From Nicotiana tabacum (taxonomy: Eukaryota; Streptophyta; Magnoliopsida; Solanales; Solanaceae): a DNA stretch of 64,000 nucleotides. The stretch lies in the NCBI RefSeq assembly GCF_000715075.1, contig NC_134085.1:138150060-138214059 (forward strand), in the 5' to 3' direction. Below are positions 21,232 to 32,829 of the stretch, piece after piece (position 1 is the stretch's first letter; every line of letters starts with the position of its first letter). A program made the translations under genes and the position numbers. The notes below the pieces were generated by a model that ran no database searches, was not told the DNA's origin, and saw nothing but the letters and a program-made list of their open reading frames with translations.

Positions 21232-24200
21232 CTAAGATAGGATCTTCATATTGTCGTGCTTTACCTCGGCTACCAAAGATGATTCTGATGTATTCTGTAC
21301 AGTAACACCTCCGTCATCAGAGTCTAACAATCTGATTCTCATATTGGCTAGCTGATGAAGCTCTTTAATCAACCCCCATCTACCTGCCTCAATATGTACT
21401 AAGCTTCCCATTGATTTACGGCTGAGAGCGTCTGCCACAACATTGGCTTTACCGGGATGATACAATATCTCGACGTCGTAGTCTTTCAATAATTCAAGCC
21501 ACCTACGCTGCCTCAAATTCAACTCTTTCTGCTTGAAGATGTATTGTAAACTCTTGTGATCTGTGTAGATGTCAACATGTACGCCGTATAAGTAGTGCCG
21601 CCATATCTTCAAAGCATATATTACTGCAGCCAATTCCAAATCATGGGTTGGATAATTCTTTTCATGCTTCTTCAATTGTCTTGATGCATAAGCAATCACA
21701 TTCCCACGCTGCATCAATACGCACCCCAAACCTATACCTGAGGCATCACAATATACCACATAATCTTCTGTTCCTTCAGGAAGAGTGAGCACTGGTGCAG
21801 ATGTCAATCGATTCTTCAGCTCCTGAAAACTACGTTCATAAGTGTCAGACCACTGGAATTTGGTAGCTTTTTGTGTTAACTTAGTCAATGGTGATGATAT
21901 AGAGGAAAATCCTTCTACAAACCGCCTATAATATCCTGCTAGTCCTAGGAAGCTGCGGACTTCTGATGGTGTTGTAGGTCTCGGCCAATTCTTTACTGCA
22001 TCAATCTTCTGAGTGTCGACACTAATACCCTCATCAGATATCACATGGCCAAAGAATGCTACTGAGTTCAGCCAGAATTCACATTTGGAGAGCTTAGCAT
22101 ATAACTTATGATCCTGAAGCGTCTGTAATACTATCCGCAAGTGGCCCGCATGTTCCACCTCCGAACGAGAATACACTATAATGTCATCAATGAATACAAT
22201 CACGAACACATCAAGATAGGGCCTGAATATAGTATTCATGAGATCCATAAAAGCTGCTGGGGCATTTGTTAGCCCGAACGACATCACCAAGAACTCAAAG
22301 TGCCCATATCTTGTCCGGAAGGTCGTCTTTGGAATATCCTTCTCCCTAACCCTCACCTGATGATACCCTGAATGTAAATCAATCTTAGAGAAATACTTGG
22401 CACCCTGGAGTTGGTCAAACAGGTCATCAATTCTTGGAAGTGGATACTTGTTCTTTATAGTAGACTTATTCAACTGTCGATAGTCGATACACATCCGTAA
22501 CGACCCGTCTTTCTTCCGCACGAATAGGACTGGTGCACCCCAAGGTGAAGTGCTAGGCCTAATAAAGCCCTTATCCAGCAAGTCCTTCAACTGCACCTTC
22601 AACTCTCGCAACTCTGCCGGGGCCATTCTGTATGGAGGAATAGAGATCGGTTGAGTGTCAGGTAACACATCAATGCTAAACTCAATCTCCCTTTCAGGAG
22701 GAAGGCCTGGGAGTTCATCTGGGAAAACATCTGGGAATTCGTTAACCACAGGGATTGATTGTAAAGTAGGCGGTTTCGCCTCCGCATCCCTAACGCGAAC
22801 GAGATGATAAATGTAACCTTTTGAGATCATTTTCCTTGCCTTAAGATAGGAAATAAACCTACCTTTCGGTGTAGCAATGTTCCCTTTCCATTCAATGACG
22901 GGTTCACCCGGAAATTGGAACCTAACCATCTTCGTACGACAGTCAACATTTGCATAGCATGAGGCCAACCAGTCCATTCCCATTATCACATCAAAATCAA
23001 CCATTTCTAACTCAAATAAATTTGCCGAGGTTTGACGACTACAAATCATCACAGTGCAACCTCTATATACCCTTCTAGCAATCACAGAATCTCCTATCGG
23101 AGTAGATACCGCGAGGGGTTTACTTATCAATTCAGGTTCAATGCCAAACTTATTAGCCACAAATGGTGTAACATATGATAATGTAGATCCCGGATCAATC
23201 AGCGCATATACATCATAAGAAAACACAGATATAATACCTGTAACAACATCTGGAGACGACTCGAGATCCTGTCGACCTACTAGAGCATAGGTTCGATTTT
23301 GAGCACCACTCGAACTCGGCACTGCACCTCTACCCCTACCACGACCTGTCGACTGCTGAAAACCCCATGCTGGAGGTCGAACTGATGAGGAAGAACCAGA
23401 CACAGATCCAGTCGGCTGAGCCATACCATCACCTCCTCTATTAGGACAATCTCGCATCATATGGCCAGGCTGCCCGCACGAATAGCATGCATCAGAACCT
23501 CGACGACACAGTCCAAAGTGGGCCTTGCCGCACTGATCACAATGTGGTGTTGGGGGTCTCATCTGACTAGTATCCCTGTGATGTTGCGAGCTAGATGCCC
23601 GCGAACTCTGACCTGGACCAGAATAGGATCGATCATATCGAGGCCTCTGAAACTGTGGATGAGCACTAGCTACAGGTGGCGCCGAACTCCTCGAAAATTG
23701 TGGCCTGATGCGGCCTCTGAAGTCATCAGAATACCCTGCAAATCTCGCCCTCTTATGCTGGCCTCTATCCTGCTCCCTAACTGCCCTCTGCTGGCGCTTA
23801 CGATCCTCTAGGGTCTGGGCATAAGCTTGAATACGGGAAATATCCATGCCCTCCACCAAGGAGGCTGTCGTACACTCATTTATCAGATGTGGTCCCAACC
23901 CATTCACGAACATATGCACCCTATCACTCATCCCGGCCACCATATGGGGAGCATACCTTGCCAAAGAATCAAACTGCATATTGTACTCTCGCACACTTAT
24001 ATTACCTTGTCTAAGGTTCAAGAACTTATCAGCTCTAGCTCGTCGTATCTCAACTGGCAAGTAGTGACGAAGAAATGCCTCAGAAAATTCCTTCCACATA
24101 GTTGGAGGAGGGTTCGGACCCCTGGATCTCTCCCAACTATCATACCAGAGAACCGCTAAATCCCGTAGCCGATAAGAAGCCAACTCTACTGCCTCTGTAT

Positions 24201-24615
24201 CACTAACATGCATAACCCGAAGTGTACGATGAACCTGGTCAATAAAAGTTTGTGGGTCCTCCTTGGGGTCTGATCCGGTAAACACTGGAGGGTCTAAATT
24301 AATAAAATCACGAACTCTTGTACTAACTGGTTTCTCAGCAGCACCTGTATTCTGCCTCTGAGCCTGAGCAGCTACCAAGCTAGTCAATAACTGCAAAGCA
24401 CTCTGCATATCCTGGTCTGGAGTGCCAGACGGAGGAATTGGAGGTGCTGGGTGCCTTCTAATACCCTCTGGAGGAGATGGAGTAGATAAGGTATGAGAGG
24501 GCATCTCACTTTGAGCCTCACTTTGTCCTGCTCTGACTTGGGGCACCTGACTGGTACCCTCTCCCGCTGCTGTATCAAGCCGTCTACTAATCGTTTGCTT
24601 CCTAGTCGAAGGCAT
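21232..24615 (-). pseudogene. gag-pol: Chr-A gag-protease-RT-RNase H
   Basis: Start chosen at the ATG at 24615 ([14 protein letters not shown]); the frame is open a little further upstream only by a non-ATG codon. About 1127 residues. Capsid gag domain about residues 95-270 ([29 protein letters not shown]). Zinc knuckle [14 protein letters not shown] about 376-389. Aspartic protease DPGST with Asp at 23194-23196. RT with [30 protein letters not shown] and catalytic FIDD near 22172-22190. RNase H from about residue 950 ([28 protein letters not shown]). The frame ends in a stop at 21232-21234 after a 1-nt loss in the connection to integrase (about 21240-21255), shown by the integrase frame being readable upstream of its start. 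Otherwise unbroken, so it decayed little. Confidence 0.88.
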
Positions 24616-24819
24616 CACTGAAAAAAACAAGGTGAATATTAGAGACGAACACTTACGACTCAACTCTACGCACGATCTAGATTCAGGAAGAAGGTAACAA
24701 CCCTAGATGTCATGTAGCCTCCTGATTATAAATGTGGCGCGCTACACATCCATAATCAAGACTCTACTAGACATGGCTCATAGACAACCCCTAGGACAGA
24801 CTTGCTCTGATACCAAGTT
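24616..24819 (-). other. Chr-A leader with tRNA-iMet primer site
   Basis: On the - strand TGGTATCAGAGC (24804-24815), 4 nt from the 5' LTR end, matches the primer site for initiator tRNA-Met. The remaining ~190 nt are untranslated leader before the gag ATG. Confidence 0.85.
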
Positions 24820-27480
24820 TGTCACGACCCAAACTGAAGGGCCATGACTAGCACCCGACCACACTTGCCAAGCACCAACGCACATTTCATCTAACCTTCA
24901 TTATTATCTTTTAGGGCTGACGAGATCAATATAAATGGTAGACATAGATCATGGTCAACCAGCAATAAAATAGGACGGCATGAATATACATAGCAGGGGA
25001 TGACCAGACAATCAAGAAACTACATATAAGGTATGAGCTACCACGCTACTATGAAAGACTATACAACAAAAACTAGCCGACAAGGCATACCAAACTATAC
25101 ATGAGCCGACACCTGTCTATGAGCCTCTAAAAGAACATAAGTGTTGAAACATAGCCGGAACAGGGCCCCGACATACCCATAATGTCTATAACAAAAATTG
25201 CATACCAAGACCAAGGCAAGTCCGGAGAAGGGATCTCGCCAATCACCGCTGAACTGGATAGTCTACTGTGGTGGGGGAGCTACACCTGTCTGTCTATCAG
25301 GACCTGCAGCACGACATGCAGCGTCCACAAATAAAAGGACGTCAGTACGAATAAAGTACTGAGTATGTAAGGCAAGGAACCATAAATACGATCAGTAATG
25401 TAAGCAAGGATAAAGAATATACCACCTGTAACATCTTAGTACCTCTGAGGGCTACTTACATGAAATGCATGATACATATGTATAAATACATAAACCTTTA
25501 AAGCATTCGCCTCTGTGGGCATCATCATCATCATATCGTACCCGGCCATAATAGGCTCGGTAGAATCGTACCCGGCCACGTGGAGCTCGGTAAAACCCAA
25601 CTGATCAGTGGTTGCACAATAGGTGCCGTACCCAGCCAACTATAGCGTGGCTCGGTAGATGAAAATAGATATATATATATAATGCATGCTCGACTCATGG
25701 AATCACATTCTAAACCTTTCGGAGTGACGTAAGGTCGGTATCCTCTGTACACATTATTAGGACTAACTCTTCACTATGAACCTTATAAGAATCAGGAAGT
25801 ACCAACAACATTGATAACATAAGACTAAGAGAAGCGACATTAACATCAATCGTTCCATAAGAGGGAAAACAATGTAAGTACTGCTAGCTTCTAAGAGTAG
25901 AGTATCTTGGAAGATCGTTCATTACATTATGTGCAATCGGAGTCGTGCAAAAGAAGGAAAGGGATAGCCTCACATACCTTGTATATACTGCCCCAATCTC
26001 AAGCTATGCAATTGTCAAAACTCCTTAGTCTACAATAAGAGAAACGATACTATCGTTATTATTTAAGCGTCATAACTATTATGTATCGACCACAACCTAT
26101 TTTACGATGAAACGAACAGCACCTCCCCTATATATATGACCTCACACCATTCAAAACAGTCACCAAACAGCCCAAACAACATCAATAATAAACATATTGA
26201 GCCTCCCAAAATAGTCCACACATAGCCTAATCACTCCATACATACGACGACCACCGTAGTCGTGTCAAACAACCTGGAAATGTTACGAATAACTATCAGC
26301 TCATAACCCTACATATATATGGTGTTTCTCCACACCCTTCCTCCTCCAAAACTTCACAAGATAGTAGTAAAATACGCAGCCCAACAACAACGCAAAACAG
26401 TCCACAAAACAATAACATTACTACCAAGCCTTTCGATATATATCTCACAAGTTCTAGCTTCAATGGCTTAGCTGCAACTTGGATAATCTTAAATACATAT
26501 AGAGTAAGAGGTTCCTTACCTTTATACAGAAAGAACAACTCCAATTTGACCTTAAATTTCCATGAAATATCCCTCCAATGCTGCCACAACAACAAAAAAG
26601 CAAAACTAGCGATCAATTAGTGTTTTTCGGCACTAGAATCACTTTAGAAGGCTTGAAATCACCTAGGATTGATATTAAGAACATGAGGGAGTATTTACAG
26701 AACATAAACCCTTTAAAACAACCTCCCACACGAGCTGGAACAACACAAAAATGAGCAACAACAAGAAGAACAAGAGACTTACTAGCGCCACGGAATTCCC
26801 GACACTTGATTTGTGTTGTTTGCCCCTTTTTGGGTCTTGAATCTTGAGAGAACCTTGAGAGGATGTTCCTAGGGTTCTAAGGTCTGAAAATAGTGAAAAG
26901 AAATGACTTAAAACGGGTTGGAGTCATCCTATATAGGTCCAAATATCTTAAACCGACTTAGTGGGCCCCATAGAGAGGTGCTTGGCGCAGTCTCGCGAAA
27001 ACGTGAATATCTCTCTACTCCAAGATCGTATCGATGAACGGTTTAATGCGTTGGAAACTAGACTCATAGATCTTTAATTTGGTTGGTAGATCACCCCGTA
27101 ATTCCTTGATTATGAGAAAAGATTAGAAACATTTGACGTAATGTTTAAGTAAAATTATGAACCTAAGTTGCGACAACTTTTGTCGACTTTTGTTTCATAA
27201 CTCGTTTGACTTCAAGACTTATGATACGGATATTATATGATTAAAATACCTTCATAAATGACCTCTTGAGTGTATTAAGCACCGCTAGATTACCTGAAAA
27301 TTTAAGTTACAACATCCTTGATTCGTTTAACTTCTAATACTGGTTAATCACCCTTATACACTCTTGTATCACTTAAGACCAATAGGATTGACTTCTTATC
27401 ATCTCAAAGATAATTCCTTCTTGGATTTATGTTAACTAATATATGGCATGAACTAACACATGTGGATATGGGTTGTAACA
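24820..27480 (-). repeat. Chr-A 5' LTR, complete
   Basis: 2661 bp from TGTCACGACCC (24820) to GGGTTGTAACA (27480), TG..CA ended. Directly repeated at 16936-19548. Followed by CATAC, the probable 5-bp target sequence. TATA-like TATATA at 26930-26935 (-). No gene inside; the reading frames on its - strand also occur in the left LTR and resemble nothing known. Confidence 0.9.
26930..26935 (-). promoter_or_regulatory. Putative Chr-A LTR TATA box
   Basis: CCTATATAGG on the - strand, in the 5' LTR position that would drive the genomic transcript. No start site can be proven. Confidence 0.4.
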
Positions 27481-27528
27481 CATACATTTCAAGATCAAGT
27501 CAGAGGACAATAAAATAGAAGGTTACAA
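27481..27528 (+). repeat. Right copy of 48-bp duplicated flank
   Basis: Same as 16892-16939 except one C/T difference. This copy is continuous with Tat-A DNA on its right (ACAAGAATCCCCAGC), so it is the original. Confidence 0.85.
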
Positions 27529-28022
27529 CAAGAATCCCCAGCAGGAAACAATAAAATCCCAGCACCGAGAAAAAGAAGGTCACAAGAGGCTCAGCACAAA
27601 TTCAGGTGCATAACTCAAAAGGAAGAAAAGACGCGTTTTAAAAGAAGCAGCTGGTGAACATTAAATCATGCCCAGCATAACAAGTCTGATGAAGAGAGCC
27701 GTACCCACCAGAGGAACCGCCAAAAAGCTTAATGAAGAAAGCCATGTCCCCAGCGGACCGAACAAAATGATGAAAACTGGTATTCAAAAAAAAAGCCAAG
27801 GGCCAGAAGTCTTTGTAAAAAGGCACTAGAGGAAACACAAACCGACAAAAAGCAAGGCAACCGGAGCAAGGGGGAAAACAGATAAGATTCTGTAATTTCT
27901 AGCTTAGTCTAGCTTCTTATTTTTTAAGCATGGTGTAATAAGGAGGTCAGCAAACAGTAAAAGTAGCATGCAACAGCAGTAACATTGCAGTCCCATGGTA
28001 GTCCCAGCTACCAAGACTTCCC

Positions 28023-28072
28023 GAACTACATTGACCTGATTCCTGTTTAGCCCAGGATATGTAGGAAACCTT
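28023..28072 (+). other. Structured module copy 3 of 3
   Basis: Outer stem CTACAT (28026-28031) with ATGTAG (28059-28064); inner hairpin TCCTG (28041-28045) with CAGGA (28053-28057). Shares TTGACCTGAT and GTAGGAAACC with copies 1 and 2. Confidence 0.5.
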
Positions 28073-28179
28073 TGAAGCAAAGTTTCGGTCAAATCTTTTT
28101 CAAAAAATGCTTCACACGGAGTACTCGGATGGGCAAAAATCGCTCGCTTTATCTTTGCACAAAAACCCTTCATGTCTTC

Positions 28180-28196
28180 GGGCAAAGAGGAGCAGC
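28180..28196 (+). other. Tat-A polypurine tract
   Basis: GGGCAAAGAGGAGCAGC lies directly before the LTR start TGTAAGCACGTG. Confidence 0.7.
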
Positions 28197-28985
28197 TGTA
28201 AGCACGTGATTTTTGCCCAATATGAGAATTACTCCCAAAAAATTCAAAAGTAAAATGATTTTTCTTTGATGTGCAATTTTGTGATATTTTGAATAATTAT
28301 TTGTATTTGTCTGTGCATGTTTATTTGCTAAATTAATAAAAAATACAAAAATATGTCGCATTTTGCATGTAGGATTTAATTCTACAATTGTTAGTGATTA
28401 AATTTGTTTTACAAAAATTAAAAATTACAAAAATAGGCATCGTTTGCATTTTTAGCATTTAATGTCCAAATATACAATTTTATGCTTAATTAATACTTAA
28501 TTGTGCGTTAATTGTTATTGAGAGTTAATTTGCGCTTTTATAACTTAATTTAGTTCTTAATAATAGTTTAAATATTTTTATAATTTAGTTTTAGAGAAAT
28601 AAAAGAAGAAAAGAGAGCGAAAATATAAAGAAAGTCGGAATTGGGCCTCTTCTTCGATTTCAAGCCACAGGCCCAAAAATGGCCCAATCTTCCCTGCGAC
28701 CCAGTCTATTTCGAACTGGGTCGACCCAGTCCATAACCCAACACCCCTATTATCTTACAAACAACACAAAACAAAAAAAAAAAAAGAAGAAAACCCTAAA
28801 AAATACTAACCCATCTGCCACCCCCCCCCCCCCTTCCCTTTGCTTCTTCTTCTCCAAGTTTCTCCAAAGCTCATCCATGGCTTCCCCCTCAACCTCCCAT
28901 GGCTGCCCTTACCTTCTTCTTCATCCACTCAGAACAACCAACTCAACCACACATCCACAATTCTCTACAGTACAAGACAACGAAA

Positions 28986-29286
28986 ATGGCGAGTCTTAAA
29001 GTTCCAACTTCAGTTCCAGAACCTTATGAAGATGTTGAGCAACTCAAAAAAAGCTTTTTGCTGGATGGGGTACAAATGAGGAACTTATTATTCAGATTTT
29101 GGCACATAGGAATGCAGCACAACGCAAGTTAATCTAGGAAACTTATGCTGCAGCTTATGGAGAGGATCTTCTAAAGGACTTGGATGCCGAACTGTCAAGT
29201 AATTTCCAGCGTGCAGTGCTTCTGTGGACTTTGAGTCCTGCTGAGCGCGATACATACTTGCTTAATAAAGCTTCTAAACGTCTGCT
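28986..29286 (+). pseudogene. Captured annexin fragment (N-terminal ~100 codons, intronless)
   Basis: From ATG 28986 the translation [20 protein letters not shown] then KKSF is the N-terminus of plant annexins. After a net 2-nt insertion at about 29052-29059 it continues in another frame as [25 protein letters not shown], stop TAG (29135-29137), [49 protein letters not shown], where the match ends at about 29286 and LTR sequence follows. This covers the first endonexin repeat, including the type II calcium-site loop GWGT. Full annexins have four repeats and about 315 residues. No intron interrupts it, which suggests an RNA origin, pending the intron map of the parent gene. The upstream ~70 nt (ACTCAACCACACATCCACAA) may be captured 5'UTR. 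It lies inside a Tat LTR, sense to the element. Confidence 0.85.
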
Positions 29287-30800
29287 TCACCGCTGCTTCG
29301 CCGGAAAAACCTCGGCCAAAATGGAAGGAAAACCCAATGGTTGCTTGCTTCATCTCCTTCCTCGACGAGCAGCTACTGCTCTAGTTTCATTTCTTCTGCT
29401 TCTGCTACGTCCCAATAGAACTCGTTGCTGCGTCTGCACGATCATCATCTTCAACATCGAGCTCCCCACGACTGCCCGTCACGGTTGCTGCCTCTGCGTC
29501 GTTCGCTTCAAGCTCGAGCTGATGCTCCGTTTCGATGAAGGAGAAGGCTACTGGTTGCTCAGCTGCTGCCTCATCGTCCAAACACGCCACTGCTGCTACT
29601 GTTTCTTCTCCTCCGAGCTGCTGTTCCTCCGCCGTGGTTGTCGCTGCTACTGCTTCAATTTTCTTCTGCTGCTGCTCGCGTTTCATGGCCAGCTGCGGGC
29701 TGCTTCATCTTCTCTTCGTCTTCGTCGTCATTTGTTCTAGCTTTGGTCGAGGCTCGTCGAAATAGTCCGTACGTATTTCGTTTCGATCCGGTTAGTAGTT
29801 TTTGAGTTTTATTTTGTCCGTATTTCGTTTGGATATTTTTCGAATCTAAAATCGGCGAATGTTTGTTTTGTTCATGTCTATGGTTAGATATTTGATTTTT
29901 TGTTTTGTTCATGTTCATATGTTTTGTTAAATTAATTTTCAGATTTCAAATGGAAATTTAATTAGTGGTTTTTCATGTTTATTTCATGTTTGTTTTGTCG
30001 TTTAAGTAAAAGATGTTAGTCTAATGTTGGTGAGATACAAATTGAAGTTTAATTAATTGTTTCTTCAATTTGTTTCATGTGTTTATGTATTTTTAGAAAT
30101 TGTTAATATTGTTAAGTTCAAGCTTAAGTTCATAATTATTTCTTCGTCGATCTTGTTATTTGTCTAAAAGAATTTAGTTGTGTTAAGGGAAATATATTGA
30201 TTTAATCGTTTGAATCTGTCATGCTTGTTGTTTAATATAGATTTCATTCATGTTCATACTTTGTTTGTTTGATCTTGAATCCGAAATTTGTATAGCTTGA
30301 TTTCTTGTTTACCATTTATGATTATTTCTTGAATTTGTCTCATAATCTTATTTAAAGTTTAATATAGGAATTGTTGGTTGTAATGTTGTTAGAATTAATT
30401 TTAAGTTCAATATGATTGAATTTAGAAATCTAAATATACTTGTTTGTTGTTGTTGTTGAATCCGAAAATAGGATTGGTTGTTGCTAAAATATTGTTCAAT
30501 CAAATTTTAGTTGTTCTTTGTTGTTCAATTTGTGTTCATGTGATTTGTTGTTGAAATGTTGTTAAAATCATGTTCATGTGATATTGTTGTTATGATGTTC
30601 ATCCGTGTTCATATTGTTGTTTGAACATTGTTAGAAATTGATCATATTGTCTATATTTTGGTTAAGTTTGATTAATTGATGTGTTATAGCTGATGGGTAG
30701 TTTGGTAAATTTGTAATACGTTCAGGGGTAGTTTGGTAATTTCAGTAAGGTCGGAAGGGGTAGTTTAGGAATTGTACATTTTGTAATTGTTTATTTGAAG

Positions 30801-30960
30801 CATGGGGGACAAAATGAAATGGGGTGGGTTGTGATATGATTATTTAATATAAAGGGAGGACAAGATTTAATTTAAAGGGGAATCTTGCATTATTTTATGT
30901 TAGGCATGGGGGACAAAATGAAATGGGGTGGTGTGATATGTTTATTTAATGTAATGGGAA
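30801..30960 (+). repeat. Two-copy direct repeat in Tat-A LTR
   Basis: CATGGGGGACAAAATGAAAT starts at 30801 and again at 30905, followed by GGGGTGG..GTGATATG..TTATTTAAT; period about 104 bp. Confidence 0.75.
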
Positions 30961-31033
30961 TGAGTGGGAAGATAATGGGTTGGGTAGAGAAAAAGTATTG
31001 ATTTTAATTAATTGAAAGGTTTATGGGATGAGT

Positions 31034-31040
31034 TATATAT
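31034..31040 (+). promoter_or_regulatory. Possible TATA box of Tat-A LTR
   Basis: TATATAT in AGTTATATATGTG, followed 30-40 nt later by a purine-rich leader-like stretch (GAGAGATAG, GAGAGAGAAAC). Inference only; several other AT-rich runs exist. Confidence 0.3.
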
Positions 31041-32792
31041 GTGAAGTCTTGAAATCAAAAAAAGAATACAGAGAGATAGAAAAAAAAATACACAGATACG
31101 AGAGAGAGAAACAAATCTGAAAATAAGAGAGAGAAAAGGGCTGAACATTTAAGAGATAGAAAATTCCGAAAAATATTTAAGCTTTCAAAATAAAATAAAA
31201 ACACTAAAAAAAATATTCTGCTTTCTTTTGTTGTTTGAAATCAGAATTAATTGTTGTTTCATCAAAGCTGGAAGATTTTGTTTTTTTTTTGGATTACTAC
31301 TCCACTGGTTTGTTACTGTTGCTGGGCTATTGTTGCTGTGTTGTACTGATTTTACTGCTGCTGCTGATTCTCATATTCATTTTCTTTTGCTTCCAATATC
31401 AGGTACACAACTGAAAAGCTGGTTATTGTAATCCGAAATATGAAGCATGAATACATATGAAGAATGAAAATTTGAAGTTTTAATTTCGTTTTTTTTCTTT
31501 GTTTCTTTTGTTGATTGTATTTAAGCTATTTCATGAATTACTAAATAATAGCTGGAATAAGAAAATAATATCATAAGTTAGTCTGTAATAAATCAGTTCG
31601 GCAAAACAGGTTAATTCACTAACTATGAAGGCTTCAAGATTGTAGGTTGATCATGAACAAGTAGCTAAATTTAGTTAAAACATGAATTTAAATTAAACAT
31701 CGTAAATTAGGCATTAAGGCATGACTTGAGCTTAAGCAAGATTAGAAGAACGTTTAAGTCTAATAAAATTTCTAATAAGCTTTAGTAATTATGGTTAAAT
31801 CTAGTTTCAAATGAGTGTGAATAATTAATCTCAATAATATTTTTTTTTTAAAAAAAATAATAATAACAATGCTGAGTTTTAATCTAGCTATATTTGTTTA
31901 TTTTGAATATTAGTTGTTGAATTTTTATTTTATTTAAAATTTCGAAATTAAGAGTAAATTTTTTTTTCACTCAATATTTTTATTAACTAAGCAATTAGCA
32001 TGTCATGTTTTCTTAAAATTATAAAAGCTAGTAATTAATTAGGATTTTTCTTTCTTTATTTTAGAGACTAATTTTTATAGAAAAAATGTAGTCGCTTTAA
32101 GATTTGTCCATTTAAAATAAATGAGATGAGCCTCGCTTAATGAAATGTATAGATTTCGGGGCCCTCAATAAATGTACAGTTAATTGCTTAGAATTAGGGA
32201 GGAGCCGTTTTAGCAAATTTCACGGCCCTACCCAAAAATAATGACACGCTAGTCGCTCTAGGCGCGTATTTAATAATGTTATTTCCTTAAATACGGGTGT
32301 GCATTTATGTAACCCAAATCTAAATCTCAACGGAGTCGAAATGTGTCGATAACCACGGGTGCAATTGATTGCGACGTGATTTGAAATACGTTTTCACAAT
32401 GTTGCAATTTTTCGTAAAATAATAACAATAAATAAAAAGAATAATAAAAGCGGCTAAGGGATAAAATTTGCACATAAGTTTATAATACGTATTATATTAG
32501 ATAATCAAGCCGAATATAACAGTTAAGCGACCGTGCTAGAACCACGGAACTCGGGAATGCCTAACACCTTCTCCCGGGTTAACAGAATTCCTTATCCGGA
32601 TTTCTGGTGCGCAGACTGTAATACAGAGTCATTCTTTTCCTCGATTCGGGATTAAAATAGGTGACTTGGGACACCCTAAATCTCCCAAGTGGCGACTCTG
32701 AAATAAAGAAATAAATCCCGTTTCGACTGTCCTTTAATTGGAAAAACTCCCTTGCACCCTCGCGGGGGCGGAAAAAGGAGGTGTGACAGCTC

Positions 32793-32829
32793 TGGCGACT
32801 CTGCTGGGGATCGAACCCAGAATCTCTGG
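32793..32829 (+). other. Extended tRNA-Arg-type primer binding site (37 nt)
   Basis: Starts TGGCGACTCTGCTGGGGA (same 18 nt as Tat-B at 57519) and goes on TCGAACCCAGAATCTCTGG. Its reverse complement folds as a tRNA 3' half: part of the anticodon stem, variable loop, a full T-arm (CTGGG, TTCGATC, CCCAG), acceptor strand CAGAGTC, discriminator G and CCA. A primer site usually covers only the last 18 nt. About 35 nt of leader-like sequence may follow before AT-rich DNA. Confidence 0.8.

Larger units (their letters stand above)
16936..27480 (-). mobile_element. Chr-A: chromovirus (Tekay/Del-like), nearly intact
   Basis: Two LTRs in direct orientation (left 2613 bp, right 2661 bp), tRNA-iMet-type primer site next to the right LTR, polypurine tract next to the left LTR, and gag-protease-RT-RNase H-integrase-chromodomain between them, all on the - strand. 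By eye the LTRs differ at roughly 20 sites in 2.6 kb (under 1%), so the insertion is recent compared with its neighbours. It is inserted in the Tat-A 3' region. One frameshift separates two long reading frames. The left LTR lacks its outer ~50 bp and is joined to a duplicated piece of target. Confidence 0.9.
27481..28179 (+). other. Rest of Tat-A 3' region
   Basis: Resumes Tat-A after Chr-A. Begins with the right copy of the 48-bp duplicated flank (27481-27528). Contains structured module copy 3 at 28023-28072. No gene seen. Confidence 0.65.
28197..32788 (+). repeat. Tat-A LTR (4592 bp) carrying an annexin gene fragment
   Basis: Starts TGTAAGCACGTG right after a polypurine tract and ends GGAGGTGTGACA, 4 nt before a primer site. 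Length is within the range of Tat/Ogre LTRs. Features inside: poly-C run (28821-28833), annexin fragment (28986-29286), two-copy repeat (30801-30960), possible TATA (31034-31040), and a conserved end with CCTAACACCTTCTCCCGGG and AAGTGGCGACTC. Only one copy is in the window, so it is not known whether the annexin piece was already present in both LTRs when the element moved. Confidence 0.85.

Noticed and set aside
28986..29286. Functional annexin gene
   Set aside because: Only one of four repeats, with a frame change and a stop; no downstream exons within the LTR.
29405..29686. Glu/Ala-rich reverse-strand frame
   Set aside because: Mirror of a GCT/CTG-rich stretch in the Tat-A LTR; low complexity.
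29287..29740. Annexin-fusion protein extending past the fragment
   Set aside because: The frame stays open into Leu/Cys-rich LTR sequence by composition; upstream stop and frameshift mean no fusion from the annexin ATG.
32793..32829. tRNA gene half on the - strand
   Set aside because: Only the 3' half is present, it starts exactly after an LTR end and includes the CCA complement, so it is a primer binding site.
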